Shown: one piece after another, positions 1 through 7,622 of the stretch
Layout of the letters: each line of letters begins with the position of its first letter
How positions within the stretch are numbered: the stretch's first letter is position 1
NCBI RefSeq assembly: GCF_004784475.1
Contig: NZ_SRRT01000005.1
Coordinates: 62,001-126,000, forward strand
From: Streptomyces bauhiniae
GTDB lineage: Bacteria; Actinomycetota; Actinomycetes; Streptomycetales; Streptomycetaceae
Direction: 5' to 3'
DNA: 64,000 nucleotides
The notes under the pieces: model-generated
Seen by the model: the letters and a program-made list of their open reading frames with translations, nothing else
Databases searched by the model: none
Told to the model about the DNA's origin: nothing
Program-made: the position numbers and the translations under genes

Positions 1-537
1 GTCGTGGACGACGCCGGACTTGCCGTCGGCGGTGGCCCAGACGAAGGGGATGTGCCCGGCCCGCGCGCTCTCCAGGACGCCCGTGACGGGGTCCAGCCGG
101 AGGAAGGTGCAGGTGGCGAAGAGATCGCTGCCGAGGGTGAGCAGCAGGTCGTTGGTACGGGCGAGCAGTTCGCCCGGCTCGCTGGTGACGGAGGCGAGCG
201 CCCGTAGCGCGGCCCGGACCTGGCCCATGAAGGCGGCGGCCTCGATGTTGTGGCCCTGGACGTCGCCGATGGTGAGGCCGATCTTGCCGTCCGGCATGGC
301 GAAGGCGTCGTACCAGTCGCCGCCCACGTTGAGACCCTGATTGGCGGGGGCGTAGCGCACCGCGAGGTGGAGGCCGGGGCGGCTGGGGAGGTCGCGCGGG
401 AGCATGCCGCGCTGGAGGGCGATGGCCAGCTCGACCTGGCTGCGCTGCTGTTCCGCGCGCTCACGCGCCTGGGCGGTGAGTGAGCCGAGTCTGGCCAGCA
501 GCTCGTCGCCGTCGTCCGTGGGGCGCTTGCGGAACAT
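1..537 (-). CDS. SpoIIE/PP2C-type serine phosphatase, C-terminus cut by window edge
   Basis: The reading frame stays open to the left edge, so 179 N-terminal residues are visible. Translation shows a short helical N-terminus, then QVELAIALQRGMLP and the PP2C metal-binding segments GGDWYD (about residues 72-77) and GDVQGHN (91-97), followed by AGHIP (160-164). These are hallmarks of SpoIIE-like phosphatases that dephosphorylate anti-sigma antagonists in partner-switching systems. No membrane segment or PAS/GAF domain is seen, so this is a short cytoplasmic type. The ATG at 537 follows GGAAG at 8-nt spacing. Which antagonist it acts on cannot be told from here. Confidence 0.85.
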   Translation of the reverse strand, partial: MFRKRPTDDGDELLARLGSLTAQARERAEQQRSQVELAIALQRGMLPRDLPSRPGLHLAVRYAPANQGLNVGGDWYDAFAMPDGKIGLTIGDVQGHNIEAAAFMGQVRAALRALASVTSEPGELLARTNDLLLTLGSDLFATCTFLRLDPVTGVLESARAGHIPFVWATADGKSGVVHD

Positions 538-607
538 CGTTCACTTCCGGTGGGCGGTGATCCTGGCGGGCCGTTGTCTGGATTTTACCCATTCGGGCGC
601 TTTCGGC

Positions 608-630
608 GTCCGGGACGGCCCGCCCCGGAC
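608..630. terminator. Short GC hairpin after the small gene 633-953
   Basis: Arms GTCCGGG (608-614) and CCCGGAC (624-630) form a 7-bp stem directly after the stop of the leftward gene ending at 633. There is no T-run, as is common for streptomycete terminators. Confidence 0.4.
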
Positions 631-632
631 CG

Positions 633-953
633 TCAGTGCACCTGGGAGTCGATGCCGGTGATCACGGCGGGCCCGAGCGGCGCGGTGTTCTCGTCCAGCC
701 CGACGGTGCGCAGGGCCTCGTCCGCGAGGCGGCGGGCCTCCTGCTCGGCGTGCTTGTTGTTGTCGGCCTCGACGGTGAGGTGGAGGGTGAAGGTGCCGTC
801 CTCGTTCACGTTGACGGTGTCGAGGTCCTCGGCGCTGCCCAGGTCGGTGCCGTGCGGGTCGGCGGGACGCAGGGCCCTGCCCAGCCGGGCACGGGTGTCG
901 GCCTCGATGTCCGCGGTGAAGGTGCCGGGCACGGTGATCACGTAGGTCGTCAT
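633..953 (-). CDS. Small hypothetical protein (106 aa)
   Basis: I do not recognise a named family. The protein begins MTTYVITVPGTF, is rich in Asp/Glu and has no membrane segment. It reads as alternating beta strands (TYVITVPG, GTFTLHLTVEA) with one central Ala/Glu-rich helix, suggesting a compact alpha/beta fold. The start at 953 is preferred over an upstream in-frame ATG at 1004 because GAGGAAAGG lies just before it. It sits between a phosphatase and a membrane glycosyltransferase, both on the same strand, so it may be co-transcribed with them. Confidence 0.75.
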   Translation of the reverse strand: MTTYVITVPGTFTADIEADTRARLGRALRPADPHGTDLGSAEDLDTVNVNEDGTFTLHLTVEADNNKHAEQEARRLADEALRTVGLDENTAPLGPAVITGIDSQVH

Positions 954-1013
954 GGTCGTCCTTTCCTCGAAGCCCCCGCCTACCCGCTTTCCGGGCCTTC
1001 GCACCGGCGTGGG

Positions 1014-2288
1014 TCACAGGGGTGAATGGACGAGGACCGTGACGTAGGCGCCGTACAGCACGGAGACGACGGCCAGGGCGCCGCCGACCAGGAGGGCCGA
1101 TGCGGGGCGGGTGCGCCAGGTGCGGGTGAGGGCGCGGGCGGCCGGGATGAGCAGCGGAAAAGCCGGCAGCAGAAAACGGGGCTTGGAGGAGAAGGAACCG
1201 GAGCCGAAGACCACCAGCAGCACCAGGACACCGGCGAAGGCGACCAGGGCCAGCGGGGCGCGTTCCAGGCAGAGCAGCGCGAACAGCACCAGGCTGATCA
1301 GCACGAGGGCCAGGGCGACGGGATAGATGACCTGGCCGCCGTGGGCGAGCAGGGCGCCGACGAAGCGGGCGGCACCGGCGCCGAAGTCGATACGGGAGCC
1401 CCAGGCGCCCTGCACCGCGAAGTAGCCGCCCGTCAGGTCGCCGGTGCACCGGCCGACCCAGAGGACGTAGCCGAGCCAGCCGAGCGGGGCGAGCAGGGCG
1501 GCCGCCCATACGCCGGGGGCGACCTGCCCGCGCCGTAGCCAGAGCTGCTGCGCGGCGGCGGCGATGACGGCGGCCGCCACGGCGAAGCCGGTGGGCCGGG
1601 CGAGCCCCGCCAGGAGGGCGAGCGTGCCCGCCCACAGCCAGCGGTCCTTGAGCACGCAGTACAGGGCCCAGGCGGCCAGGGCGGCGAAGAGGGACTCGGT
1701 GTAGGCGATGGTCAGCTCCACCGCGTGCGGCAGCGCGGCCCACAGCGCGACGAGGGCGGTGGCGGTGGCGCGGCCGTACAGATGGTGGCCGATGAGGTAG
1801 ACGCCGTACGCGGCGACGACGGCGGCCGTCCAGGAGACGAGCAGGGCAGCCGCGGCCGGGGTGAGCGGGAGGACGGTGCCGGCGGCGCGGACCAGGGCGG
1901 GGTAGAGCGGGAAGAACGCCCAGTCGCTCTGCACTCCCCCGGTGGGGGTGATCCAGATGAGCCGGCCGTAGCCGTGGGCGGCGATGTTGAGGTACCAGCG
2001 GGAGTCCCAGGAGTGGGCGAGGCTGCGCACCAGGGGGCGGTCGGTCAGCGCGTTGGTGGCGATCACGGCGGCGATGCCCGCCGCGCGGACCGCGGCGAAC
2101 AGCGCGAGGGCGAGAAGGGCGCCGTGCGGTGCGCGGTGGCGGACGATCCGGGGCAGGGCGCGGCGGCGCGCCGGGCCGGGGGCGGTGGCCGCTCCGGGCC
2201 GGGGTGCGGAAGACGTGATCACGCTCCGACCATGGTCACGGGGTAGGGGCGGTGCAATGCGGTGCCAGGGTGTCGCGCGTTCTTCCAC
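1014..2288 (-). CDS. PIG-V-like polytopic mannosyltransferase
   Basis: The sequence shows many hydrophobic segments and the signature HSWDSRWYLNIAAHGY (about residues 90-105), followed by AFFPLYPALVR and YTESLFAALAAWAL...LARPTGF. This pattern matches the PIG-V/GT-C glycosyltransferases that use polyprenyl-phosphate sugar donors at the membrane. In actinomycetes such proteins probably mannosylate lipids or exported proteins; the acceptor is unknown here. The start is uncertain: GTG at 2288 gives 424 aa, while a GTG at 2222 (402 aa) would drop a basic cytoplasmic tail. Neither has a convincing ribosome site. It is divergent from the GAPDH gene. Confidence 0.75.
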   Translation of the reverse strand: MEERATPWHRIAPPLPRDHGRSVITSSAPRPGAATAPGPARRRALPRIVRHRAPHGALLALALFAAVRAAGIAAVIATNALTDRPLVRSLAHSWDSRWYLNIAAHGYGRLIWITPTGGVQSDWAFFPLYPALVRAAGTVLPLTPAAAALLVSWTAAVVAAYGVYLIGHHLYGRATATALVALWAALPHAVELTIAYTESLFAALAAWALYCVLKDRWLWAGTLALLAGLARPTGFAVAAAVIAAAAQQLWLRRGQVAPGVWAAALLAPLGWLGYVLWVGRCTGDLTGGYFAVQGAWGSRIDFGAGAARFVGALLAHGGQVIYPVALALVLISLVLFALLCLERAPLALVAFAGVLVLLVVFGSGSFSSKPRFLLPAFPLLIPAARALTRTWRTRPASALLVGGALAVVSVLYGAYVTVLVHSPL

Positions 2289-2395
2289 CCTGATTCAGGA
2301 ACGGCGTCCCGGCCGACCCCCCTGAGGGGCGGCTCTGGTGATCAAAGTAGGGTGTGCCTACCATATGAGCGCCGCCTAGCTCGAAAGATAGATCT

Positions 2396-3850
2396 GTGAC
2401 TGTCAACGACGACTCGTTCACGAACTGGATGCACCGCGAGGAGATCGCGGAGTCGATGATCCCGATCATCGGGAAGCTGCACCGCGAGCGGGACGTGACC
2501 GTCCTGCTGCACAGCCGCTCCCTGGTGAACAAGTCGGTGGTCAGCATCCTCAAGACCCACCGCTTCGCCCGGCAGATCGCGGGAGCCGAGCTGTCGGTCA
2601 CCGAGACGATGCCGTTCCTCCAGGCGCTGACCGCCCTGGACCTCGGCCCCTCCCAGATCGACCTCGGCATGCTGGCCGCGACCTACAAGGCCGACGACCG
2701 GGGACTGAGCGTGGCGGAGTTCACCGCCGAGGCGGTCGCCGGGGCCACCGGCGCCGAGAAGATCGAGCGCCGCGCGCCGCGTGACGTGGTGCTGTACGGC
2801 TTCGGCCGGATCGGCCGGCTGGTCGCGCGCCTGCTGATCGAGAAGGCCGGTTCGGGCAACGGTCTGCGCCTGCGGGCCGTCGTGGTCCGGGGCGGTGGCG
2901 CCAAGGCCGCCGGTGACCTGGTCAAGCGGGCCTCGCTGCTGCGCCGCGACTCGATCCACGGCCAGTTCCAGGGCACCATCACGGTGGACGAGGACGCGAG
3001 CACGATCATCGCCAACGGCAATGAGATCAAGGTGATCTACGCCGACGACCCGTCCTCCGTGGACTACACCGAGTACGGCATCCGCGACGCCATCCTGATC
3101 GACAACACCGGCAACTGGCGTGACCGCGCGGGCCTGTCGAAGCACCTGCGGCCCGGCATCGACAAGGTCGTGCTGACCGCGCCCGGCAAGGGTGACGTGC
3201 CGAACATCGTGCACGGCGTCAACCACGACACCATCAAGCCGGACGAGCAGATCCTGTCCTGCGCATCCTGCACCACCAACGCCATCGTCCCGCCGCTGAA
3301 GGCCATGGACGACGAGTACGGGGTGCTGCGCGGCCACGTCGAGACGGTCCACTCGTTCACCAACGACCAGAACCTGCTGGACAATTACCACAAGGCCGAG
3401 CGCCGGGGCCGGTCCGCGCCGCTCAACATGGTGATCACCGAGACGGGTGCCGCGTCCGCCGTGTCGAAGGCGCTGCCGGAGCTGAAGGCGCCGATCACCG
3501 GCAGCTCGATCCGGGTGCCGGTGCCGGACGTCTCGATCGCCATCCTCAACCTGCGCCTCGGCCGCGAGACCACCCGCGAGGAGGTCCACGACTACCTGCG
3601 CGAGGTGTCGCTGACCTCCCCGCTCAAGCGCCAGATCGACTTCACCACGGCGCCCGACGCGGTCTCCAGCGACTTCATCGGCTCCCGCAACGCCTCCATC
3701 GTCGACGGCGGCGCCCTGAAGGTCGACGGCGACAACGCGATCCTCTACCTCTGGTACGACAACGAGTTCGGCTACTCCTGCCAGGTCGTCCGCGTCGTCC
3801 AGCACGTCTCGGGCGTGGAGTACCCGACGTACCCGGCACCGGAGGTCTGA
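2396..3850 (+). CDS. gap2: Glyceraldehyde-3-phosphate dehydrogenase, long form
   Basis: 484 residues, about 150 longer than classical GAPDH. The extra N-terminal 130 residues (helical, starting TVNDDSFTNWMHREEIAES) precede the Rossmann motif YGFGRIGR (134-141). The catalytic cysteine is Cys292 in ASCTTN, and the C-terminus has the usual WYDNEFGYS. The second strand of the nucleotide fold reads AVVVRGGG with no acidic residue, which fits NADP rather than NAD use (inference). The length and layout match the Corynebacterium GapB-type class, which favours gluconeogenic flux. Translation starts at GTG 2396 with only a weak upstream purine stretch. The last codons and stop lie inside a 23-bp repeat that bounds an integrated element. 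Confidence 0.9.
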   Translation: MTVNDDSFTNWMHREEIAESMIPIIGKLHRERDVTVLLHSRSLVNKSVVSILKTHRFARQIAGAELSVTETMPFLQALTALDLGPSQIDLGMLAATYKADDRGLSVAEFTAEAVAGATGAEKIERRAPRDVVLYGFGRIGRLVARLLIEKAGSGNGLRLRAVVVRGGGAKAAGDLVKRASLLRRDSIHGQFQGTITVDEDASTIIANGNEIKVIYADDPSSVDYTEYGIRDAILIDNTGNWRDRAGLSKHLRPGIDKVVLTAPGKGDVPNIVHGVNHDTIKPDEQILSCASCTTNAIVPPLKAMDDEYGVLRGHVETVHSFTNDQNLLDNYHKAERRGRSAPLNMVITETGAASAVSKALPELKAPITGSSIRVPVPDVSIAILNLRLGRETTREEVHDYLREVSLTSPLKRQIDFTTAPDAVSSDFIGSRNASIVDGGALKVDGDNAILYLWYDNEFGYSCQVVRVVQHVSGVEYPTYPAPEV

Positions 3851-3858
3851 GAGACCCC
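3836..3858. repeat. attL-like 23-bp direct repeat
   Basis: This copy ends ...GGAGGTCTGAGAGACCCC and is identical base for base to 10972-10994. Flanking bases differ on both sides (G and T here, C and G at the other copy). It contains the final GAPDH codons and its TGA at 3848-3850. Its place, next to integrase remnants, identifies it as the left attachment junction. Confidence 0.85.
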
Positions 3859-3956
3859 TTAGCCGCCGAAGCGCGCACCACTCAGACCAAGGCATAGCGA
3901 CCCAAACAGGCTCCCTGAGCTGCACAAACTGACCAGAAAGACGGATACGCCGAGGG

Positions 3957-3981
3957 CCGCCTACCCGAAGTCGGGTGGCGG
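3957..3981. terminator. Hairpin inside the left end of the element, downstream of GAPDH
   Basis: CCGCCTACCCGA (3957-3968) pairs with TCGGGTGGCGG (3971-3981), with one bulged T. It lies about 110 bp after the GAPDH stop and could now end GAPDH transcripts. The rest of 3851-4193 has no gene I can support. Confidence 0.45.
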
Positions 3982-4193
3982 TCCTTGGGTCTTGTCACAA
4001 GGCTCAGGGAGTTCTCAGGGGGTCTCCACCGGTCCGCGCCTTAGGCGTCCCAGGGAACGACACGCAGACGCCCGAGCGCCTGAAAGGGCCGGGCCGCCTC
4101 CGGGAAATCGCCGTTCCGGTTCACAACCCGGGCCACGGCAAGCCCCTCTCACGCACAGTCCTCCTCCACCCACGCCAGCCCAGCGGCGAGTGC

Positions 4194-4388
4194 CTAATCG
4201 GGATCCTTGATGATTTCTATTCGGATCTCCCCCAGCAGAACGCTCCGCGCGCCCAGCGATGCAAGCTGTACGCCCACAGCCCAAGCCCCGCCGTAGCGCG
4301 CGCCCGTGAGCACCAGCTCCACCTCGCCGCCGAGCCTGTCGGCCGACAGCGAAATGGGGCTCAACTCGACGAAGGCAACGGGTTCCAC
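4194..4388 (-). CDS. Possible small gene or gene fragment (64 aa)
   Basis: The frame reads MEPVAFVELSPISLSADRLG and continues with GEVELVLTGARYGG and VLLGEIRIEIIKDP, ending in TAG. It looks like beta-strand coding sequence rather than a shadow, but the GTG start at 4388 has no clear ribosome site and upstream codons are open to the integrase remnant. It may be the tail of a longer decayed gene. No family recognised. Confidence 0.35.
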   Translation of the reverse strand: MEPVAFVELSPISLSADRLGGEVELVLTGARYGGAWAVGVQLASLGARSVLLGEIRIEIIKDPD

Positions 4389-4403
4389 AGTACGAAGGTC
4401 CGC

Positions 4404-4620
4404 GGCGGGTGTGCGGCCTGCCGGTCGTTCCAGTCAGGCGTTCCATGGCCGTTCGCCCCTTCATCCCGTTGTCCGGCATGAAGTGGGCGTACGTCTCAAG
4501 CGTGATGGTGACAGAGGCGTGCCCCATCCAGTGCTACACCGAGACCGGATCCTCCCCCGCACCGAGCTGCACGCTGGCGTACGTGCGCCGCCACCGGTGG
4601 TGCATCATCTCCCGGCACGG
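4404..4620 (-). pseudogene. Tyrosine recombinase (phage integrase) C-terminal remnant
   Basis: Leftward translation gives MMHHRWRRTYASVQLGAGE, then DPVSV, an in-frame amber codon (TAG, 4536-4534), then HWMGHASVTITLETYAHFMP. This is the C-terminal core of tyrosine recombinases. The box normally written HxLRHTYAS is degraded to HHRWRRTYAS, the block LGHASVTIT is kept, and the nucleophile tyrosine sits in LETYAHFM. The catalytic domain upstream and the whole N-terminus are missing. Frame continuity is lost beyond about 4404. It lies within 800 bp of attL, the usual place for an integrase. As it stands it cannot excise the element. Confidence 0.8.
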
Positions 4621-4707
4621 GTCCCATCTCCAGGCCTCGCCCTCTCTCCGCTCAGGAATGAGACGGCATGCTGCAAATGGGCAGAGGGCGGCGCGGTTGC
4701 GGCGCAG

Positions 4708-5166
4708 TTAGACGGGCGGCATCAGCAGCCGGACGGGCTCCTCCTGTCCGTCCCAGGTGAAGCTCAGTGCGGTGGGAGGCGCGAACCCCATGGCCGACAA
4801 GACTCGGAACTCGTAGGCCTCGCCCTTCGGTACGTTGAACGAATCCGAGAGACCACGGACGAGCTCGTGAGGAGTGACCTACGAGAGGTTCGTTGCAGAC
4901 GCCTTGCCCGAGTTGACCAGTCGGTACAGCACGCCCCCCACCTTCTCCACCCGAAGTTCGACCCGCGGCCGTGCAGCTTCAATCTCGGCCCCTCGGCGCT
5001 CGCGCGCCACTTGACGCTGTAGACCCAGCGACGCCTCGACAGCTTCAGCGGACCTCACGGAGGCCCCAGCGGAAGTTGATGAGTCCTTGCGTGCCTTCAG
5101 GCTTACCCACAGAGCGCCGAGCGCGATCACGGCGGCAACCCACGCCGGTATGTCTCCCCAGTTCAT
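4708..5166 (-). pseudogene. Membrane-anchored small protein interrupted by an amber codon
   Basis: An ATG at 5166 opens a frame starting MNWGDIPAWVAAVIALGALW, a single N-terminal membrane segment. A basic, helical stretch follows (QRQVARERRGAEIEAARPRV), then a beta-rich part ending NSGKASATNLS and TAG at 4881-4879. Directly after the TAG the same frame runs on as VTPHELVRGLSDSFNVPKGE...TALSFTWDGQEEP to a TAA at 4710-4708, clearly coding. The simplest reading is one 152-residue gene with a nonsense mutation. I do not recognise the family; small proteins of this plan (one helix plus a cytoplasmic beta domain) are common in actinomycete mobile elements. Confidence 0.7.
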
Positions 5167-5354
5167 GCGAGGAAGATAGCCCGGAGCATCGACAACGGGC
5201 CGTCAGCGCTTCCAGTGGCCAGGTCCAGAGCGCGCCGCCTACTGGGCCCCAGCGGGCTCACGGCCAACTGGAGCGCAGGGAACGCTTGTCGGTGCCGGGC
5301 TGTACCGTGGCGTCAGGCGCGGGCCTACAGCAGCCGAGGCACGGTTGCGTTCGC

Positions 5355-5597
5355 ATGGGAGATCCCATGGTCTACGGCCGCCGCATAGCGCCCGCCAAGT
5401 TCATCAGTCGGTTTCTGCCGGAGCCTCACGAGACCGTGAGGCAACGGCACAATCCCCGGCCGGGCCTTCCGCGCGCGGGCGTGGCGGCGTTCATGCAGGA
5501 GGTCAGCCTCCACGGCTTCGACGAGATGGACGTGGTCCGGTTCGACCTGATCGAGTGGCGCGGCGGAGGACCAGACACATGGACCGCACCTCGCTGA
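5355..5597 (+). CDS. Small element-encoded protein ending EWRGGGPDTW (80 aa)
   Basis: ATG 5355 gives MGDPMVYGRRIAPAKFI..., ending DEMDVVRFDLIEWRGGGPDTWTAPR. A closing segment of the form DLxEWRGGGPxxW is one I associate with small proteins of streptomycete integrative plasmids and phages; the function of that group is unknown. The N-terminal half looks degraded relative to the C-terminal half. The start lacks a good ribosome site, so this may itself be a remnant. A second, broken fragment with a matching N-terminus (VYPPNDEGGRRV) lies at 5869-5922 on the other strand. Confidence 0.4.
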   Translation: MGDPMVYGRRIAPAKFISRFLPEPHETVRQRHNPRPGLPRAGVAAFMQEVSLHGFDEMDVVRFDLIEWRGGGPDTWTAPR

Positions 5598-5792
5598 TCA
5601 GCCTATGCCTCGACGGTGCGCCTCGCGTCGAATCCAGACTGCCTTGGTCGCCGTTCGCACAGCGAGGTCTCGTTGCTCCGGCGTCAGGTGGTCGGGCAGC
5701 GGCCGGGGAGCGCCGCCCGGCTCCAGCAGCAGACCTGCCTTCCACGGCAGGGGATACATGTCCACGCTGGCGTAGCTGTCCTCCCTCGACAA
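5598..5792 (-). CDS. Small hypothetical protein (64 aa)
   Basis: A TTG start at 5792 follows AGGAG at 6-nt spacing, a strong ribosome site. The protein begins MSREDSYASVDMYPLPWKAG and ends RTATKAVWIRREAHRRGIG, with a Pro-rich middle and a basic C-terminus. No family recognised. The stop of the preceding broken reading frame overlaps its ribosome site, so the two were probably translated from one message. It is one of the few left-half element genes that looks intact. Confidence 0.6.
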   Translation of the reverse strand: MSREDSYASVDMYPLPWKAGLLLEPGGAPRPLPDHLTPEQRDLAVRTATKAVWIRREAHRRGIG

Positions 5793-5801
5793 GCAGTGCT
5801 C

Positions 5802-5922
5802 CTAGGGCGGGCAGACGCGGTCCGTGAAGGCGGTGGCGAGCAACTGGTGCGCGGGCTCGCCGCCGAGCTCAGACGCGCCGACCGCCCTCGTCGTTCGGCG
5901 GGTACACGATCACTGCTGTCAT
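5802..5922 (-). pseudogene. Frameshifted small gene (VYPPNDEGGRRV...)
   Basis: ATG 5922 starts MTAVIVYPPNDEGGRRV and stops at once (TGA 5871-5869). Shifted by one base, the downstream frame reads LGGEPAHQLLATAFTDRVCP to TAG at 5804-5802. The two halves probably belonged to one gene of about 40 residues. The start resembles the N-termini of small actinomycete mobile-element proteins with a PPxxxGGRRV motif. The hairpin-rich stretch 5923-5990 separates it from the gene upstream. Confidence 0.35.
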
Positions 5923-5990
5923 GGCCCCAGCGTGCGGGCCCTGCTGCGGGCCCGCACCCCGAGACGCCCGACCTATCGGCCGGGCCGTGA

Positions 5991-6212
5991 TCAGTTCTGC
6001 GTGTACGCCTTGCAGACGTTGCAGAGGTTCGGCCGCCGCTCGGCCACGGCCAACTCCCAGCTCACGTCGGGCAGCACGGTGTACGTGATGTCCATCGACT
6101 CGTGGGCCGGGAACGTGCCCTTCTCGGTGTCGCGGGCGTGGACGACGGAACCCTCGTCGTAGGGGGGCACCTGGCCCTGGGTCACCTCGATGGCGATCTT
6201 CAGCGTGGTCAT
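5991..6212 (-). CDS. Small hypothetical protein (73 aa)
   Basis: The frame begins MTTLKIAIEVTQGQVPPYDE and ends RRPNLCNVCKAYTQN. It is largely beta-strand-like with a C-terminal CxxC pair that could bind a metal. GGTCGG lies some distance before the ATG. No family recognised. It heads the leftward group of element genes. Confidence 0.55.
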   Translation of the reverse strand: MTTLKIAIEVTQGQVPPYDEGSVVHARDTEKGTFPAHESMDITYTVLPDVSWELAVAERRPNLCNVCKAYTQN

Positions 6213-6426
6213 ACGGACAGCATCCGACCCCCGCTACTGCGTCGTCCAGAAAATCGCGTTTCGGATTTCAGGGGCCTAGTCGAGGATGCCGAGCGCGGTA
6301 TCCGGGCGGCATAGCGGGCAGGCCGGAACCTGCTCGCGGAGAGCGTCGATGGCCTGCGGCCGGGTGACGCTGCGGGTGCGCCTACTCTTCCCGGGGATCG
6401 GGCAATCGCCGACACGTACGGCCTCG

Positions 6427-6937
6427 ATGTTCCTCGTCGGCTACGGCCGGACCAACCACGCCGGACTCGGCGACGACGACGTCCTCCAGGCCGTCATCGC
6501 CGAGAAGGCCCTGCCGCCCGCGAACGAGGCGAACACCGGGGGCAACCGGCACTTCTACGGTTTCGAGTGCGAGAACCTCGGCGACGGCGAGGACCCCTGG
6601 CCGGAGGTCCAGGTGGAGGCGATCGTGCGGACCTCCGCCGCGGTCTACCGCCACCACGGCTGGGGCGAGGACGGTCTGACCTCCATCATCGGCCACAAGG
6701 AGTGACAGCCCGGCAAGGTGGACCCGCGAGCGGGCGGCCGAGCGGCTCAAGCACCCCGCGTCCTGGTCGCCGGGTGGCACCACCACGTACACCGTCGCCA
6801 AGGGCGACACCCTCTGGTCCATCGCCGCCTCCCGGCTCAGCGACGGAGCCCGCCTGGCGCGAGATCGCCACCCTCAACCACCTCGCCAACGCCGACGACA
6901 TCGCGCCCGGCCAGAGGCTCCAGCTCCTCAAAAGTGA
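6427..6937 (+). pseudogene. Phage endolysin remnant: N-acetylmuramoyl-L-alanine amidase plus LysM
   Basis: From ATG 6427 the frame reads MFLVGYGRTNHAGLGDDDVL..., then NRHFYGFECENLGDGEDPWP and IIGHKE, the second half of an amidase_2/PGRP-type domain. The first third of the domain is absent. Where the family has a tryptophan after HKE there is a TGA (6703-6705). Downstream QPGKVDP continues in frame, then a shift near 6725 leads to ERAAERLKHPASW and a LysM repeat TYTVAKGDTLWSIAASRL. A second shift near 6850 leads to WREIATLNHLANADDIAPGQ. One nonsense and two frameshift changes show that the lysin is dead. The lineage is actinophage: amidase, LysM, then holin. Confidence 0.8.
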
Positions 6938-6945
6938 GGCCCTCC

Positions 6946-7191
6946 ATGCGCATCTTCGGCAGAGAGCCCGCGCTCATCCTCGCGGCCGTCAGCGCCGCCT
7001 TCTCCCTCGTCGTCAGCTTCGTCTTCGGTCTCACCGCCGAGCAGGCCGCCGCGATCGTCGCGGCCGTAGCGCTCCTCGCGGCGTATGGCCTGAACGTCTC
7101 CGCCGAGACCGTCGGCGCCCTGAACGCCTGCGTCTTGGCCGTCCTCGGTCTGGTGACTCGCGGCCAGGTGTCGCCGAAGCCGGACGCGTGA
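6946..7191 (+). CDS. Holin-like small membrane protein
   Basis: 81 residues starting MRIFGREPALILAAVSAAFS. There are two hydrophobic segments (about 8-28 and 34-54), a third weaker one (about 57-72), and a short charged tail RGQVSPKPDA. Small size, membrane hairpin plan and position directly after the lysin remnant fit a phage holin, which makes the membrane lesion that releases lysin. GTGAGG precedes the ATG. Its stop overlaps the next start (TGATG), showing coupled translation. The frame is intact, but with a dead lysin it probably has no lytic role now. Confidence 0.65.
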   Translation: MRIFGREPALILAAVSAAFSLVVSFVFGLTAEQAAAIVAAVALLAAYGLNVSAETVGALNACVLAVLGLVTRGQVSPKPDA

Positions 7192-7622
7192 TGTGGGGCG
7201 CGTCGGCGCGACCGGTGATCTCGCGCCGACGCGCCTTCCTCACCGTCGCCGGCACCGGCTGGGCCCTGTACGGCGGACTCGGCATCATCGGCAACCCGAG
7301 GTACGGCACCACCAGGGGCCTCGCCGACATCACCCGACACGTGTCCCTGAACACGCTCGGCTGGATGTGGGTGGTGTACGACACCATGGCAGACGTGGCT
7401 GGCCTACTCGCTGGACACTCGCGCATGCACGCCCCCGACTACGCAGCGCTCGGCACCCCTGCCGGACTGTGGTCGTGGGCGTTCGCCTACTCGGCAGCCA
7501 CCAGCTACCCGCCCACCGTGGGCAGCGCGTGTGGGTGGGGGGCGTTCACCATCGGCGTGATGCTGGTGTCCGGCATGGACGACTCGCTTCCGCCGTACCT
7601 GAGAAAGGCGAGGAGTCGCTGA
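7191..7622 (+). CDS. Phage-associated membrane protein (143 aa)
   Basis: ATG 7191 overlaps the holin stop. The product starts MWGASARPVISRRRAFLTVA and contains three or four hydrophobic stretches (around residues 15-30, 50-65, 90-105 and 112-128) with Trp- and Gly-rich loops. I do not recognise a named family. Genes of this plan sit in the lysis/tail-end module of several actinophages. Its stop again overlaps the following ATG (TGATG at 7620-7624), so the three genes formed one translationally coupled cassette. Confidence 0.6.
   Translation: MWGASARPVISRRRAFLTVAGTGWALYGGLGIIGNPRYGTTRGLADITRHVSLNTLGWMWVVYDTMADVAGLLAGHSRMHAPDYAALGTPAGLWSWAFAYSAATSYPPTVGSACGWGAFTIGVMLVSGMDDSLPPYLRKARSR

Noticed and set aside
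3960..4060. tRNA gene as integration site near the left end of the element
   Set aside because: No cloverleaf, TTCRA box or CCA end is found; the direct repeat lies in the GAPDH 3' end instead.
4015..4400. Extension of the integrase frame to 4015
   Set aside because: After about 4404 the text becomes Arg/Gly-rich without recombinase features, so the frame is lost there.
5598..5745. Plus-strand frame at 5616-5990 as a real gene
   Set aside because: It lacks a ribosome site and is antisense to the better supported TTG-started 64-residue gene.
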